DNA of 64,000 nucleotides from Actinomyces weissii. Lineage in GTDB: Bacteria > Actinomycetota > Actinomycetes > Actinomycetales > Actinomycetaceae. Each line of letters begins with the position of its first letter. Within the stretch, counting starts at the first letter, position 1. Below, piece after piece: positions 25,775-35,993 of this stretch. A model generated the notes under the pieces. It ran no database searches. It had not been told where the DNA came from and worked only from the letters and a program-made list of their open reading frames with translations. The position numbers were made by a program, and so were the translations under genes. The stretch lies in the NCBI RefSeq assembly GCF_016598775.1, contig NZ_CP066802.1, positions 1,736,001 to 1,800,000 on the forward strand, read 5' to 3'.

Positions 25775-27457
25775 TCAGATGCCGATGGCGGCGGCGAACT
25801 CGCTCTTGATGGTCTCCAGCCGCTGGCGGGCCTGCTCCCAGGGCACCAGAGCGCCCTCCGCCACCGGCAGCACCACCTCCAGGTAGCACTTGAGCTTGGG
25901 CTCCGTGCCGGAGGGCCGGGCGATGACCCGGTCGTCGGCCGCAGTGAGCACCATGACGGCGTTGGTGCCCGGCAGCCCGTCCCAGCCCTGTGACAGGTCG
26001 GTCACGGAGGTGACCGGGGAACCGGCCAGGGTGGCGGGCGGGTGCTGGCGCAGCCGCTCCATGCCCTGGGCGATCAGCTCCAGGTTCTCCACCCGGAAGG
26101 TCAGGGGCATGGTCTGGTACAGGCCGTAGGTGCGGGCCAGGCGCTCCAGCTCCTCCCCCACGGTGCGCCCCTGATCCTTGAGATCGGCGACCATGGAGGC
26201 CGCCACCACGGCGGTGGCGATGCCGTCCTTGTCCCGGGCGTGCTCCGGGTCGGGGCAGTAGCCGATGGCCTCCTCGTAGCCGAAGAACAGCCCCGGGGTG
26301 CGGGCGATCCACTTGAAGCCGGTCAGGGTGTGACGGTACTCCAGCCCGTGGCCCTGGGCGATGCGCTCCAGCAGGCGGCTGGAGACGATCGAGTTGGCCA
26401 GCACCGCCCCCTGGGGGGCGCGGGCCGCCAGGTACTCCCCCAGCAGGGAGCCGATCTCGTCCCCGGAGAGCTGGCGCCAGCCCTTGGGGGCGGCCGCGTC
26501 CGGCACCGCCAGGGCGCAGCGGTCCGCGTCCGGGTCCACGGCGATCAGCAGGTCGGCCCCCTGGGCGTCGGCCTGGGCGATAGCCAGGTCCAGGGCGCCC
26601 GGCTCCTCCGGGTTGGGGAAGGACACGGTCGGGAAGTCCGGGTCCGGCTCGGCCTGCTCAGCCACCGGCTGGACCTGGGGGAAGCCCGCCTCGTGCAGCA
26701 CCTGCTCGGCCAGGGCCGCCCCCACGCCGTGCATGGCGGTGAGGGTGATCTTCAGGTCCGCCTTGGCGCTGCTGCCGGAGGCCAGGCGGCTGGCCGCCTG
26801 TACGTAGTCTGCCCGCGGGTCCACCTGCTCGATGCGGGCCTCGTCCTGCGGCACCTGGTCGGCTGGCGGGGTGGCGGCGATCGCGGCGGCGATCTGGCCG
26901 TCGTAGGGCGGGACGATCTGGGCGCCCTGCCCGGCGTCGGTGACCACGGAGCCCCCCAGGTAGACCTTGTAGCCGTTGTCCTGGGCCGGGTTGTGGGAGG
27001 CGGTGACCATGATGCCTGCGTCGGCGTCCAGGTGGCGCACGGCGAAGGAGGTCAGCGGGGTCGGGTTCATGACCGGCAGGGCCAGGGCGTGGCAGCCGGC
27101 GGCGGAGACGACACGGGCGGCGGCGCGGGCGAAGTCCACGGAGCCGTGGCGGGCGTCGCAGCCGATCACCACCCGGGGCACGCGCGTGGTGCTGTCCTTG
27201 AGGAAGGCGCACAGCCCCGCCGTCGCCCGGATGACGACCGCCAGGTTCATGCGGGACTCACCGGGACCGATCTGGCCGCGCAGCCCGGCGGTGCCGAACT
27301 CCAGCGGCCCGGCCATGGCGGCCGCCACCTCCGCCAGGGCCTCGGCGTCCCCGGCGCGGGCGGCCTCCACCGCGGTCTGCAGGGCCACGGCGGTGGACTG
27401 GTCGGGGTCGTGCCCGGCCCACAGCTCGGCCCGGTCCAAAAGCTCCTGCTCACTCAT
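25775..27457 (-). CDS. Phosphohexomutase-family enzyme, probable phosphopentomutase
   Basis: The 560-residue alpha-D-phosphohexomutase has the phosphoserine loop [12 protein letters not shown] with Ser154, the metal loop DPDADRCAL, the sugar loop FGYEEAIGY and the phosphate-binding [12 protein letters not shown]. By sequence it could be a phosphoglucomutase or phosphomannomutase, and its length fits the PGM2-like branch. Its place next to deoC, deoD and deoA, with no deoB in the cluster, suggests that it turns (deoxy)ribose 1-phosphate into the 5-phosphate. This branch includes known phosphopentomutases, but here the role is inferred. ATG 27457 is 1 nt after the deoC stop codon. A terminator follows. 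Confidence 0.85.
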   Translation of the reverse strand: MSEQELLDRAELWAGHDPDQSTAVALQTAVEAARAGDAEALAEVAAAMAGPLEFGTAGLRGQIGPGESRMNLAVVIRATAGLCAFLKDSTTRVPRVVIGCDARHGSVDFARAAARVVSAAGCHALALPVMNPTPLTSFAVRHLDADAGIMVTASHNPAQDNGYKVYLGGSVVTDAGQGAQIVPPYDGQIAAAIAATPPADQVPQDEARIEQVDPRADYVQAASRLASGSSAKADLKITLTAMHGVGAALAEQVLHEAGFPQVQPVAEQAEPDPDFPTVSFPNPEEPGALDLAIAQADAQGADLLIAVDPDADRCALAVPDAAAPKGWRQLSGDEIGSLLGEYLAARAPQGAVLANSIVSSRLLERIAQGHGLEYRHTLTGFKWIARTPGLFFGYEEAIGYCPDPEHARDKDGIATAVVAASMVADLKDQGRTVGEELERLARTYGLYQTMPLTFRVENLELIAQGMERLRQHPPATLAGSPVTSVTDLSQGWDGLPGTNAVMVLTAADDRVIARPSGTEPKLKCYLEVVLPVAEGALVPWEQARQRLETIKSEFAAAIGI

Positions 27458-27458
27458 C

Positions 27459-28112
27459 TCAGTCCTCCAGCCCAGCCAGGATCGCCTTGGTGGCGGAGAC
27501 CCCCAGGCGGTTTGCCCCCGCCTCGATCATGGCGACGGCGGTGGCGGCGTCATGGATACCACCAGAGGCCTTGACCCCCATGTCCTCCCCCACGGTGGCG
27601 CGCATCAGGGCGACGGCGTGGGTGGAGGCGCCCCCGGCCGGGTGGAATCCGGTGGAGGTCTTCACGAAGTCCGCTCCGGCGGCCTGGGCGGCCTGGCAGG
27701 CCATGACGATCTCCGCGTCCGTCAGGGCCGCCGACTCGATGATGACCTTGAGCACCCGGGGGGCGGGTACGGCGTCGCGCACCGCCTGGATCTCAGCCTG
27801 CAGCTCGGCGGCGCGCCCCTCCTTGACCAGGGCGAGGTTGACGACCATGTCCACCTCGTCCACCCCGTCCTTGACGGCCTGGGCGGCCTCAAAGGCCTTG
27901 ACCTCCGCCTTTACGGCACCGGAGGGGAAGCCCACCACGCAGGCGGTGAGCAGGCCCTCCGGGTGCTCCAGGGGCAGCATGGACGGCGACACGCACACGG
28001 AGCAGGTGCCCAGGGCCGCCCCCTCCTGGACCAGCGCGGCCACGTCGGCGGAGGTCGCCTCGGGCTTTAACAGGGTGTGGTCGATCAGGCGCGCGACCTC
28101 AGTCTTCTTCAT
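27459..28112 (-). CDS. deoC: Deoxyribose-phosphate aldolase
   Basis: The 217-residue cytoplasmic class I aldolase splits 2-deoxyribose 5-phosphate into acetaldehyde and glyceraldehyde 3-phosphate, the last step of deoxynucleoside breakdown. Lys151 in [11 protein letters not shown] forms the Schiff base, and Lys122 (LKVIIES) and Asp88 (DEVDMVVN) are the other active-site residues. It starts [11 protein letters not shown] after a short N-terminus. It sits between deoD and the mutase in the cluster, 1 nt before the latter. Confidence 0.95.
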   Translation of the reverse strand: MKKTEVARLIDHTLLKPEATSADVAALVQEGAALGTCSVCVSPSMLPLEHPEGLLTACVVGFPSGAVKAEVKAFEAAQAVKDGVDEVDMVVNLALVKEGRAAELQAEIQAVRDAVPAPRVLKVIIESAALTDAEIVMACQAAQAAGADFVKTSTGFHPAGGASTHAVALMRATVGEDMGVKASGGIHDAATAVAMIEAGANRLGVSATKAILAGLED

Positions 28113-28141
28113 CTTCAGCTCCTAGGTAGTCAGTTCGCTTC

Positions 28142-28849
28142 TCACAGGGCTGCCAGGGGCAGGGCCAGCTCCATCATCTGGGTGAAGGCCGTCTGCCGCT
28201 CCTCGGCGGTGGTCTCGGCCCCGGTCACCAGGGAGTCGGAGACCGTGAAGATGCCCAGGGCCTCCACCCCGGCGTGGGCGGCGGTGGCGTACAGGCCGGC
28301 GGACTCCATCTCCACGGCCAGCACCCCCATCTTCTGCCAGCGCTCGTTGAAGGTGGGGTCGGCGTGGTAGAAGACGTCCGAGGACAGGATGTTGCCCACG
28401 TGGGTGGTCACGCCCTTGGCCTTGGCCTGCTCGCGCACGGCCTCGATCAGGCGGTAGGAGGCGATCGGCGCGTAGGTGCCGGGCAGGCCGTACTGGTCCG
28501 TGAAGCTGGAGTTGGAGCAGGCGGCCTGGCCGATGACCACGTCGTAGAGGTTGACGCCCTCCTGCATGCCTCCGCAGGTACCCACCCGGATCAGCTTCTT
28601 GCAGCCGAACACGTGGATCAGCTCCCAGGCGTACAGGGAGATGGAGGGAATGCCCATGCCGGAGCCCATGACGGACACGGGGGTGCCCTGGTAGGTGCCG
28701 GTGAATCCCAGCATGTTGCGCACGGAGTTGAACTGCTGGACGTCCTCCAGGTAGGTCTCCGCGATGAACTTGGCGCGCAGCGGGTCCCCGGGCAGGAGGA
28801 TCGTCTCGGCGATGGGGGCCTGCGGGTTGATATGCGGTGTTGACTTCAT
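28142..28849 (-). CDS. deoD: Purine nucleoside phosphorylase, DeoD type
   Basis: The roughly 235-residue enzyme cleaves purine (deoxy)nucleosides with phosphate into base and (deoxy)ribose 1-phosphate. Family motifs are LLPGDPLRAKFIAE, MGSGMGIPSISLYAWEL, RVGTCGGMQ, VEMESAGLYATA and TVSDSLVTGAE. Two ATGs and a GTG stand in a row (28855, 28852, 28849); I chose the last because GGAG then lies 5 nt upstream. A 149-bp leader separates it from the regulator gene and may hold an internal promoter. Confidence 0.95.
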   Translation of the reverse strand: MKSTPHINPQAPIAETILLPGDPLRAKFIAETYLEDVQQFNSVRNMLGFTGTYQGTPVSVMGSGMGIPSISLYAWELIHVFGCKKLIRVGTCGGMQEGVNLYDVVIGQAACSNSSFTDQYGLPGTYAPIASYRLIEAVREQAKAKGVTTHVGNILSSDVFYHADPTFNERWQKMGVLAVEMESAGLYATAAHAGVEALGIFTVSDSLVTGAETTAEERQTAFTQMMELALPLAAL

Positions 28850-28998
28850 CATCACTCCGTTTCTGGTTGGTGGGGCGCTGCCTAGGCACAGGCCGGACTC
28901 GGCTGCCGGGCACCACCCCGATGGTATCTCTTTGTCAGTTCAGTGTTTTACATTTGTTCAGCCCTTTGGGTGCCCTCGTGCCGCAGGGGGTCCAGGCG
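28850..28998 (-). promoter_or_regulatory. Possible internal promoter/operator before deoD
   Basis: An AT-rich segment at 28925-28965 reads on the minus strand with two CTGAAC words 16 bp apart and a TACCAT box further on. B. subtilis DeoR, a relative of the regulator encoded just upstream, binds TGAAC-containing repeats, so this could be its operator. Spacing to a -35 box is not convincing. Confidence 0.35.
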
Positions 28999-29955
28999 CT
29001 ACGACGCAGCCTCCGGGCGGCCCTCATCCAACAGCGTCAGGGCCAGGCGCTGGTCCACCACCAGGTGGCTGGACAGGCCCATCTCCAGCGCGGTGGACAC
29101 GGCCCGGGCCTTGCCCTGCCCTCCGGCCACCAGCACCCGTACCGGCCGGGAGGCCAGGTCCTCCAGGGTGATGCCCACTGTACGCTCGTCCAGGTCCTTG
29201 ACCGCCACCTGCCCCGCGCTGCTGAAGAAGCGGGAGCAGGCGTCCCCAACGGCCTCCTGCAGCACGGCCTGGCGGTCCTCCTGGTCCAGCTGACGATGGC
29301 TGAGCAGCAGGCTGTCCGGCGTGACCGCACCCACCGTGAACACCACGGCGTCAGCCTGGGCCCCGGCAGCCAGGACGGCTGCTATGTGCGGGTCCTCCTG
29401 GACGATCTGCCAGGTGGTCACGTCCTGGAAGACCACCGGCAGCGGCAGGTAGAGAGGCACCGCGCTGAAGGCGTCGCAGAAGGCCCGCATGACCTCGAAG
29501 TCGTCGGTGGCCTGCTCGGAGTAGGAGCTGCCGCCCTTGAGCTGCACTATCCGCACGTCCCGCCGCGCAGTGTGCCGCAGCCGGGAGGCGATGGCGCTCA
29601 TGGTCCGCCCCCAGGACACCCCCACGCTCATGCCGTCCCGCACCAGCCCGGTGACCAGCTCGGCCCCTACGCGCCCCAGCTCCTCCAGGAGCTCCGCGTC
29701 GGAGGAGACCGGGGCGTGCACCACTCGCGCCTCCGCCAGGCCGTAGCGCTCCTGGAGGCGGTGCCCCAGCTCTGAGGAGGTCTCACGCGGGTCGTTTATG
29801 ACCACGGTGACGTAACCGGCCTCCTTGCCCCGCTGAAGCAGCTTGGCCACGGTGGGCCGGGACAGGCCCATGGCGACAGCCACCTCCGCCTGGCTCAGAC
29901 CGCGCTCAAAGTAGAGCCGGACGGCGGTGATGGCCTGCTCGTCACGCTTGTCCAT
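28999..29955 (-). CDS. SorC/DeoR-family sugar-binding regulator
   Basis: The 318-residue protein has an N-terminal helix-turn-helix (residues about 17-42, LSQAEVAVAMGLSRPTVAKLLQ) and a C-terminal SorC-type sugar-phosphate-binding domain (SVGVSWGRTM, VQLKGGSSYSE, GAQADAVVFTVGAV). B. subtilis DeoR belongs to this family and is induced by deoxyribose 5-phosphate. Its place inside the deo cluster, between deoA and deoD, makes control of this cluster the likely job. ATG 29955 begins the conserved MDKRDEQAITAVRLYF. Confidence 0.88.
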   Translation of the reverse strand: MDKRDEQAITAVRLYFERGLSQAEVAVAMGLSRPTVAKLLQRGKEAGYVTVVINDPRETSSELGHRLQERYGLAEARVVHAPVSSDAELLEELGRVGAELVTGLVRDGMSVGVSWGRTMSAIASRLRHTARRDVRIVQLKGGSSYSEQATDDFEVMRAFCDAFSAVPLYLPLPVVFQDVTTWQIVQEDPHIAAVLAAGAQADAVVFTVGAVTPDSLLLSHRQLDQEDRQAVLQEAVGDACSRFFSSAGQVAVKDLDERTVGITLEDLASRPVRVLVAGGQGKARAVSTALEMGLSSHLVVDQRLALTLLDEGRPEAAS

Positions 29956-30037
29956 GGGTCCCCCTACTCAGGTCTGCGTCCCGGGCCTCCGGGCGGCACC
30001 GGTGCCGCACTCAGCCGTGGGCCGTCCTGGCTCCAGG

Positions 30038-31321
30038 TCACTCCACGTGGTCCAGCAGCACGCTGCCGCGGGACGGGGCCTTAGTGCCGATCCGGATGCC
30101 GCCCTCCAGGGCCTCCAGGGCCCGGGGGACGCGCCACTCGTCGTCGGTGTGCAAGGTGAGCACCGGCTGGCCCTGACGCAGGACCTGGCCGGGCTTGGCG
30201 TGGATCTCGATCCCTGCCGCCGCCTGGACCGGGTCCTCCTTGACCGCCCGGCCTGCACCCAGCCGCCAGGAGGCCACGCCTACGCAGAGCGCGTCCAGGC
30301 TCTCCAGGACCCCGTCCGCGGTGGCCAGCACCTGGTGGCTGTGCCGGGAGGTGGGCAGGGCCGCGTCCGGGTCACCGCCCTGCTCACGGATCATGGCCCG
30401 CCAGCGGTCCATGGCGCGCCCGTCCTTGAGGGCCGCCTCCACGTCGGCGTCAGGCTGGCCCGCCATCTCCAGCATCTTGCGGGCCAGGGCGAGGGTCAGC
30501 TCGACGACGTCCTGCGGGCCGCCGCCAGCCAGCACCTCCACGGACTCCTCCACCTCCAGGGCGTTGCCGACCTTCAGGCCCAGCGGCGTGGACATGTCGG
30601 TGAGGAAGGCGAAGGTGCGCACCCCGGCGTCCTTGCCCAGGTCCACCATGGCCTGGGCCAGCTCGCGGGCTGAGCTGAGGTCCTTCATGAAGGCCCCGGA
30701 GCCCACCTTGACGTCCAGCACCAGGGAACCGGTGCCCTCGGCGATCTTCTTGGACATGATGGAGGAGGCGATCAGCGGGATACAGTCCACGGTGGAGGTG
30801 ATGTCCCGCAGGGCGTAGAGCTTCTTGTCCGCCGGGGCCAGGCCCGCGCCCGCGGCGCAGACCACGGCGCCACAGCCCTGGCCCAGCTGGTGGAGGATCT
30901 CCTCGTTGGACAGGCTGGCCCGCCATCCGGGGATGGCCTCCAGCTTGTCCAGGGTGCCGCCGGTGTGCCCCAGGCCCCGCCCGGAGAGCTGGGGCACGGC
31001 CACCCCGAAGCAGGCCACCAGGGGGGCCAGCGGCAGGGTGATCTTGTCGCCCACGCCACCGGTGGAGTGCTTGTCGGCGGTGGGGCGGCCGATGCCACTG
31101 AAGTCCATGCGCTCACCGGAGTCGATCATCGCCTGGGTCCACTGGGCGATCTCCTCCCGCTCCATGCCCCGCAGGAAGATGGCCATGGCCAGGGCCGCCA
31201 TCTGCTCGTCCTTGACGGCTCCCCGGGTGTAGGCGTCCACGGTCCAGGCGATCTGCTCCGGGCTGAGCCGACCGCCGTCCCGCTTGGTCCGGATGACGTC
31301 GACGACGTCGAACTGCTCCAT
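30038..31321 (-). CDS. deoA: Thymidine/pyrimidine-nucleoside phosphorylase
   Basis: The 427-residue enzyme phosphorolyses thymidine, and probably uridine and deoxyuridine, to base and (deoxy)ribose 1-phosphate. The signature SGRGLGHTGGTLDKLEAIPG, the phosphate loop DKHSTGGVGDKITLPL and the KKLYALRDITSTV segment are all present. The length is usual. It lies 52 nt after cdd, which makes uridine from cytidine, so the two act in series. Confidence 0.93.
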   Translation of the reverse strand: MEQFDVVDVIRTKRDGGRLSPEQIAWTVDAYTRGAVKDEQMAALAMAIFLRGMEREEIAQWTQAMIDSGERMDFSGIGRPTADKHSTGGVGDKITLPLAPLVACFGVAVPQLSGRGLGHTGGTLDKLEAIPGWRASLSNEEILHQLGQGCGAVVCAAGAGLAPADKKLYALRDITSTVDCIPLIASSIMSKKIAEGTGSLVLDVKVGSGAFMKDLSSARELAQAMVDLGKDAGVRTFAFLTDMSTPLGLKVGNALEVEESVEVLAGGGPQDVVELTLALARKMLEMAGQPDADVEAALKDGRAMDRWRAMIREQGGDPDAALPTSRHSHQVLATADGVLESLDALCVGVASWRLGAGRAVKEDPVQAAAGIEIHAKPGQVLRQGQPVLTLHTDDEWRVPRALEALEGGIRIGTKAPSRGSVLLDHVE

Positions 31322-31373
31322 CTTCTCCCTCTTCCTTCTGGGGCCTAGGCCCGTTACTCGTGTGGCTGGCGTG

Positions 31374-31790
31374 TCAGTGCTGACGGAAGGTACTGGTGGG
31401 GACCAACGTCAGGTCCGTGGGCTCAAAGCCCTCAGGCAGCACCTGGCTCATGGGCATGACGGCCGAAGGCATGCGCACCAGGCACCCGGGGCCGCCGTGC
31501 TCAAGGATCAGCTGGCGGCAGCGCCCGCAGGGGACCACCGGCTCCTCGTTGCCGTTAACGCAGGCCACGGCCACCAGCCGCCCCCCGCCGGAGAGGGCCA
31601 GGGCCCCGACCATGGCGCACTCGGCGCACAGGCCCAGTCCGTAGGAGGCGTTCTCCACGTTGCAGCCCACCACCACCTGCCCGTCGGTGGTGAGCCCGGC
31701 CGCTCCCACCGGGTAGCCGCTGTAGGGGCAGTAGGCGTGACGCATCGCCTCCACGGCGGCCGCGGTAAGCGCCTCCCAGTCGATCTGCAT
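31374..31790 (-). CDS. cdd: Cytidine deaminase
   Basis: The 138-residue zinc enzyme converts cytidine and deoxycytidine to uridine and deoxyuridine. The zinc ligands are Cys55, Cys88 and Cys91 and the catalytic base is Glu57 (CAECA and PCGRC), with the substrate motif GCNVENASY. It belongs to the short homotetrameric class. It sits between the permease genes and deoA in the nucleoside cluster. Confidence 0.95.
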   Translation of the reverse strand: MQIDWEALTAAAVEAMRHAYCPYSGYPVGAAGLTTDGQVVVGCNVENASYGLGLCAECAMVGALALSGGGRLVAVACVNGNEEPVVPCGRCRQLILEHGGPGCLVRMPSAVMPMSQVLPEGFEPTDLTLVPTSTFRQH

Positions 31791-31809
31791 ACCTGTCAGC
31801 TCCTTGTGC

Positions 31810-33087
31810 TCACTTCACGTAGGGGACGTTCTCTGCCGCCGGGGGCCGCGACTTGCCCACGAACCCGGCCACCGCCACGATGGTGACGACGTAGGGGATC
31901 ATGGCCACCAGGTCGGAAGGGATGCTCGGGGCCACGTTGGGCAGCATCCGGGCCACCGCCTGGGCGAAGCCGAACATGAGCGCCGCCCCCATGGCCCCCA
32001 GCGGGTGCCACTTACCCAGGATCATGGCCGCCAGGGCGATGTAGCCGTTGCCGGCGGAGATGTTGTCGGTGAAGGACAGCACCGAGCCGAGGGTGAAGAA
32101 GGCACCACCCAGCCCGGCGAAGGCCGAGCCCAGGATCGTGTTCAGGGCCCGCGTGCGGTTCACGTTGATGCCCACGGTGTCCGCGGCCCGGGGGTGCTCG
32201 CCGCAGGCCCGCAGGCGCAGGCCCCAGCGGGAGCGGAACAGGTAGACGGTCAGGAAGGCGACCGCCAGGTACATCAGGTAGACCAGGATCGTCTGGTTGA
32301 AGAGCATCGGGCCGACCACCGGGATCTCTGAGAGCCCCGGGATCTTGATGGGTGCCAGGGAGAACTGGTTGGTGTTGAGCCTCTCAGGGACCTTCTTCAT
32401 GACCGTCTGGTAGAAGAAGGTGGTCAGGCCCAGGGCCAGCACGTTGAGCACCACGCCGACGATGATCTGGTCCACGCCGTAGCGCACCGCGAACAGGGCC
32501 AGCAGGCATCCCAGCAGCGCGCCCGCCAGGGGCGCCGCCACCAGCCCCATGTAGGGGGTGCGGAAGTAGGAGGCGGCCATGACACCCGCGAAGGCCCCCA
32601 CCAGGAGGTCACCTTCAATGGCGATGTTGACCACGCCCACGCGCTCCGAGACCACGCCGGACAGGGACCCGAAGATCAGGGGCGTGGAGATCGCGATCGT
32701 AGAGACCAGCACCGAGGTCAGGGTCAGGGCCGCAGACGAGCCGGTGGCCGCGAAGACCAGGAAGCCCAGGACCGTGGAGAGGACCGCCAAGGACATGACG
32801 GCGACCTCCACCAGGCGGGGGACCCTGATACGCAGGATGGTGCTGGCCCAGCCCCAGAGGCACAGGACCGTCATAACGATCAGCAGGAACACCAGGATCC
32901 TGGGACCGGAGGTCACGATGTCCGGGATGGCCAGGCTCTGGGACTTGTCACGCAGACGTATCGTCACGTCCCCCTTGGCAGAGTAGGCCATGAAGCCGAG
33001 CAGGACGGTGGCCAGTAGGTAGATGACCGGGATCTTCCAGGCGCGCCTGGTCTGCACCTCGGTGCTCGCAGTGGTGGCGGTAGTCAT
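31810..33087 (-). CDS. Nucleoside ABC transporter permease (NupQ-like)
   Basis: The 425-residue protein has about ten membrane segments and the permease signature of branched-chain/nucleoside importers (SLSGVVSERVGVVNIAIEGD). A short cytoplasmic N-terminus with [17 protein letters not shown] precedes the first helix. It pairs with the permease gene just upstream, which it overlaps by 4 nt. The C-terminal MLPNVAPSIPSDLVAMIPYVVTI is typical of the NupQ/YufQ group. Confidence 0.9.
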   Translation of the reverse strand: MTTATTASTEVQTRRAWKIPVIYLLATVLLGFMAYSAKGDVTIRLRDKSQSLAIPDIVTSGPRILVFLLIVMTVLCLWGWASTILRIRVPRLVEVAVMSLAVLSTVLGFLVFAATGSSAALTLTSVLVSTIAISTPLIFGSLSGVVSERVGVVNIAIEGDLLVGAFAGVMAASYFRTPYMGLVAAPLAGALLGCLLALFAVRYGVDQIIVGVVLNVLALGLTTFFYQTVMKKVPERLNTNQFSLAPIKIPGLSEIPVVGPMLFNQTILVYLMYLAVAFLTVYLFRSRWGLRLRACGEHPRAADTVGINVNRTRALNTILGSAFAGLGGAFFTLGSVLSFTDNISAGNGYIALAAMILGKWHPLGAMGAALMFGFAQAVARMLPNVAPSIPSDLVAMIPYVVTIVAVAGFVGKSRPPAAENVPYVK

Positions 33088-34319
33088 CGGGCCTCTCCCT
33101 TCGGCTCTAAGGAGGCATCGCTGCCCTTGTCGTCAGCAGGCACCTGCCTGGCGGTCCCCGGCTGGACGCCGGTGCTCCCAGCCCCGGCTCCCAGGGCGGC
33201 CAGCTCCTGGCCCAGGCTCAGGCGCCTAGGGGTGGGCAGGCGGAACAGCCACCGCACCAGTGCCGGGGCGGCGATCAGCAGCACGATCACCGACTGCAGG
33301 ATCAGGATCATGTCCACCGGCACCCCCTTGGCCTGCATGGTGTAGCCACCGGCCTTGAAGGCCCCGAAGAGCAGCCCGGAGGCCAGGGTGCCCAGGGGCT
33401 TGTTACGGCCCAGCAGGGCCACGGTGATCGCGTCGAAGCCGATGGACCCGGCCACGCCCCGCGAGACGTAGCCGATGGTGCCCAGAGCCTCGTTGGCGCC
33501 GGCCAGCCCCAGGAAGGCACCGGAGATCGCCATGGTCAAGGTGGTGATCCCACCCACCGGGATGCCGGCGGTGCGGGCGGCGTCCGGGTTGGCTCCTACC
33601 GCCCGCACCTGCAGGCCGATGGTGGAGCGGTCCAGCAGCCACCAGAAGACGACGACGGCCAGCGCGGCCACGAGGATCCCCGCGTGCAGCTTGAAGGGGG
33701 CGGGCAGCAGCTTGATGAAGGCGGCGCTCTCCGCCACGTTAGGCGTCTGGGGCTGCTTGGAGCCAGGCACCTGCCAGGACTCCTGGGACAGTGCGTAGCC
33801 CAGAGCCAGGAAGGCGATGGAGTTGAGCATGATCGTCACGATCACCTCGTTGGCGCCGGTACGGGCCTTGAGCAGCCCGGCCAGCCCGGCGTACAGGGCC
33901 CCGGCGAGCATGGCCATGAGCAAGGCGACCAGGGTGTGCACCACCGGTGGCAGGCTCAGGGAGAATCCCACCCAGACGGCGGCCATGGCCCCCAGGATCA
34001 CCTGCCCCTGCCCGCCGATGTTGAACAGTCCCGCCCGGAAGCCGAAGCCCAGGCCCAGGCCGCCGATGATCAGGGGGATCGCGTAGAACAGCGAGTCCGT
34101 CAAGGGCTTGACCTGTCGCTGCGTGGTGGCGGCGGTCGGGTCGAAGACCGCCCCGCGGAACATGGCGAAGTAGGCCTCCCCCACGGAGGCGCCCGCCATC
34201 ACGATCAGGATCGCCCCAAGTGCGAAGGAGATGAGCACCGCCAGCACCGAGACGAAGGGCTTGGAGCTGAGCAGGTGCCGCAGGACCACCAGGGCCTTGG
34301 CTGCTCTCATCTGGTTCAT
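33084..34319 (-). CDS. Nucleoside ABC transporter permease (NupP-like)
   Basis: The 411-residue membrane protein is the partner permease ([43 protein letters not shown]-like segments). After the last helix there is a hydrophilic tail of about 50 residues rich in Gly, Ala and charge. It overlaps the ATPase gene by 4 nt upstream and the second permease by 4 nt downstream, so translation is probably coupled along the operon. An early stop in the ATPase could therefore also lower its expression. Confidence 0.9.
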   Translation of the reverse strand: MNQMRAAKALVVLRHLLSSKPFVSVLAVLISFALGAILIVMAGASVGEAYFAMFRGAVFDPTAATTQRQVKPLTDSLFYAIPLIIGGLGLGFGFRAGLFNIGGQGQVILGAMAAVWVGFSLSLPPVVHTLVALLMAMLAGALYAGLAGLLKARTGANEVIVTIMLNSIAFLALGYALSQESWQVPGSKQPQTPNVAESAAFIKLLPAPFKLHAGILVAALAVVVFWWLLDRSTIGLQVRAVGANPDAARTAGIPVGGITTLTMAISGAFLGLAGANEALGTIGYVSRGVAGSIGFDAITVALLGRNKPLGTLASGLLFGAFKAGGYTMQAKGVPVDMILILQSVIVLLIAAPALVRWLFRLPTPRRLSLGQELAALGAGAGSTGVQPGTARQVPADDKGSDASLEPKGEAR

Positions 34320-35890
34320 AGCGCTGTCTCCTGTCCGGGACGCTGCACGCTGGTGGCGTCCGCCGTCGTGGCCTGGGAGGCCAGGGCCTCTTCCTGCGGC
34401 ACCCCGGCCATCATCAGGCCCAGGGCCTCGCGGGAGGTGTCTGCCGGGACCAGGCCGACTATCCGCCCGCGGTACATGACCGCTATCCGGTCCGCCAGGG
34501 CGATCACCTCGTCCAGCTCGGAGGAGATGAGCAGCACCGCCGCGCCCTGGTCACGCACCTCGACGATGCGCTTGTGGATGAACTCGATAGAGCCCACGTC
34601 CACGCCCCGGGTGGGCTGGTTGGCTACCAGCAGCTTGAGGTCCTTGGAGATCTCGCGGGCTACCACGACCTTCTGCTGGTTGCCGCCGGACAGGGAGGAG
34701 ATCGGGTCCTCGATGCTGGTCAGGCGGATGTCGTACTCGTCCCTCTTCTCCTGGGCGTTGCGCGCGATCGCGCCGAGCCTCAGCAGCGGCCCCCGGGAGA
34801 AGGCCGGGCTCTTGAACTGGTCCAGCACCAGGTTCTCGGCGATCGAGAAGCCGGCGATGATGCCGTCAGTGGTGCGGTCCTCCGGGATGAAGCCGATCCC
34901 GGCGGCCAGGGAGCGGGCCGGGTTGGTGCGGGTGATGTCCTGCCCGGCCAGGGTGATGGTGCCTGACTCCGGGGCGTGCAGGCCCAGCACCACCTCCGCC
35001 AGCTCGGTCTGGCCGTTGCCCTGGACGCCGGCGACGGCGACGATCTCACCCCGCCCGACGCTGAGGCTGACGTGGTCCAGCAGCGTGGTGCCGGAGGGGG
35101 ACAGCAGGGAGACGTCCTGGAAGCTCAGGCCGCCGCCGCTGGGGCTGGCGGGGGTCTTCTCCACCCGCATCATGATGGAGCGGCCCACCATCTTGTTGGC
35201 CAGCTCGGCCTCGCTGTCCTGCGGCGAGGCGGTGCCGACGACGGCGCCGCGACGGATCACCGTGATCTCGTCGGCGACGGCGCGCACCTCCCGGAGCTTG
35301 TGGGTGATGAAGACGATGGAGGTGCCCGCCTGGGCCAGCTGGCGCATGATCTCCATGAGCTCATCGGTCTCCTGCGGGGTCAGGACCGCGGTGGGCTAGT
35401 CGAGGATCAGCACCTTGGCGTCGCGGGACAGGGCCTTGACGATCTCCACCCGCTGCTGGGCGCCTACGGGCAGGTCCTCGATCAGGGCGTCGGGGTCCAG
35501 GTCGAAGCCGAAGCGGGCCGAGACCTCCTGGACGGTCCGGCGGGCCTGGGCCACGTCGATCAGCGCGGCCTTGCCCAGGGGCTCGTAGCCCAGGGCGATG
35601 GACTCGGCGACGGTGAACACCGGGATGAGCATGAAGTGCTGGTGGACCATGCCCACCCCGGCGGCGACGGCGTCGCCCGGCCCCCTAAAGACGACCGGCT
35701 GGCCGTCGATGAGGATCTGGCCCTCATCCGGCTGGTGCATGCCGTAGAGGACATTCATCAACGTGGACTTGCCCGCCCCGTTCTCCCCCAGCAGGGCGTG
35801 GATATGCCCTTCCCTGATGGTGAGGTTGATGTTGTCGTTTGCCACGAGGGGACCAAATCTCTTGGTGATCCCTCTGAGTTCCAGTTCCAC
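34316..35890 (-). pseudogene. Nucleoside ABC transporter ATPase interrupted by an amber codon
   Basis: The reading frame from ATG 35890 to 34316 would encode about 524 residues with two ABC domains, as in NupO/YufO. It is cut by TAG at 35398-35396. Domain 1 has Walker A LGENGAGKSTL, the signature LPVGAQQRVEI and Walker B AKVLILD, then the stop, then PTAVLTPQE in the same frame. The lost residue is the catalytic Walker B glutamate (expected GAG; one G-to-T change). Domain 2 has the usual degenerate Walker [20 protein letters not shown] and [11 protein letters not shown], and no other damage. The second part could restart at ATG 35356, but would lack the first ATP site. Possible explanations are a sequencing error, a recent inactivating mutation, or readthrough. 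Confidence 0.85.
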
Positions 35891-35947
35891 GGCCGCCGGC
35901 CCTCCTGCTCACCTAGTGCTGCTTACCGCGTGACGCGGACGAAGGAG

Positions 35948-35987
35948 CCTGAGGGCGTGGCGGAGCCTCCTCCGCCACGCCCTCAGG
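35948..35987 (-). terminator. 18-bp hairpin between the binding protein and the ATPase gene
   Basis: CCTGAGGGCGTGGCGGAG (35948-35965) pairs perfectly with 35970-35987 over a 4-nt loop and lies 6 nt after the binding-protein stop. It is probably a partial terminator or a 3' stabiliser, giving more binding protein than transporter. Confidence 0.65.
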
Positions 35988-35993
35988 TCACGC

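Noticed and set aside
25581-26312. N-terminal extension of prfB into the upstream gene
   Set aside because: The extension is antisense-frame text of the mutase gene, and the RF2 start at 25580 with its TATGCT box explains the gene fully.
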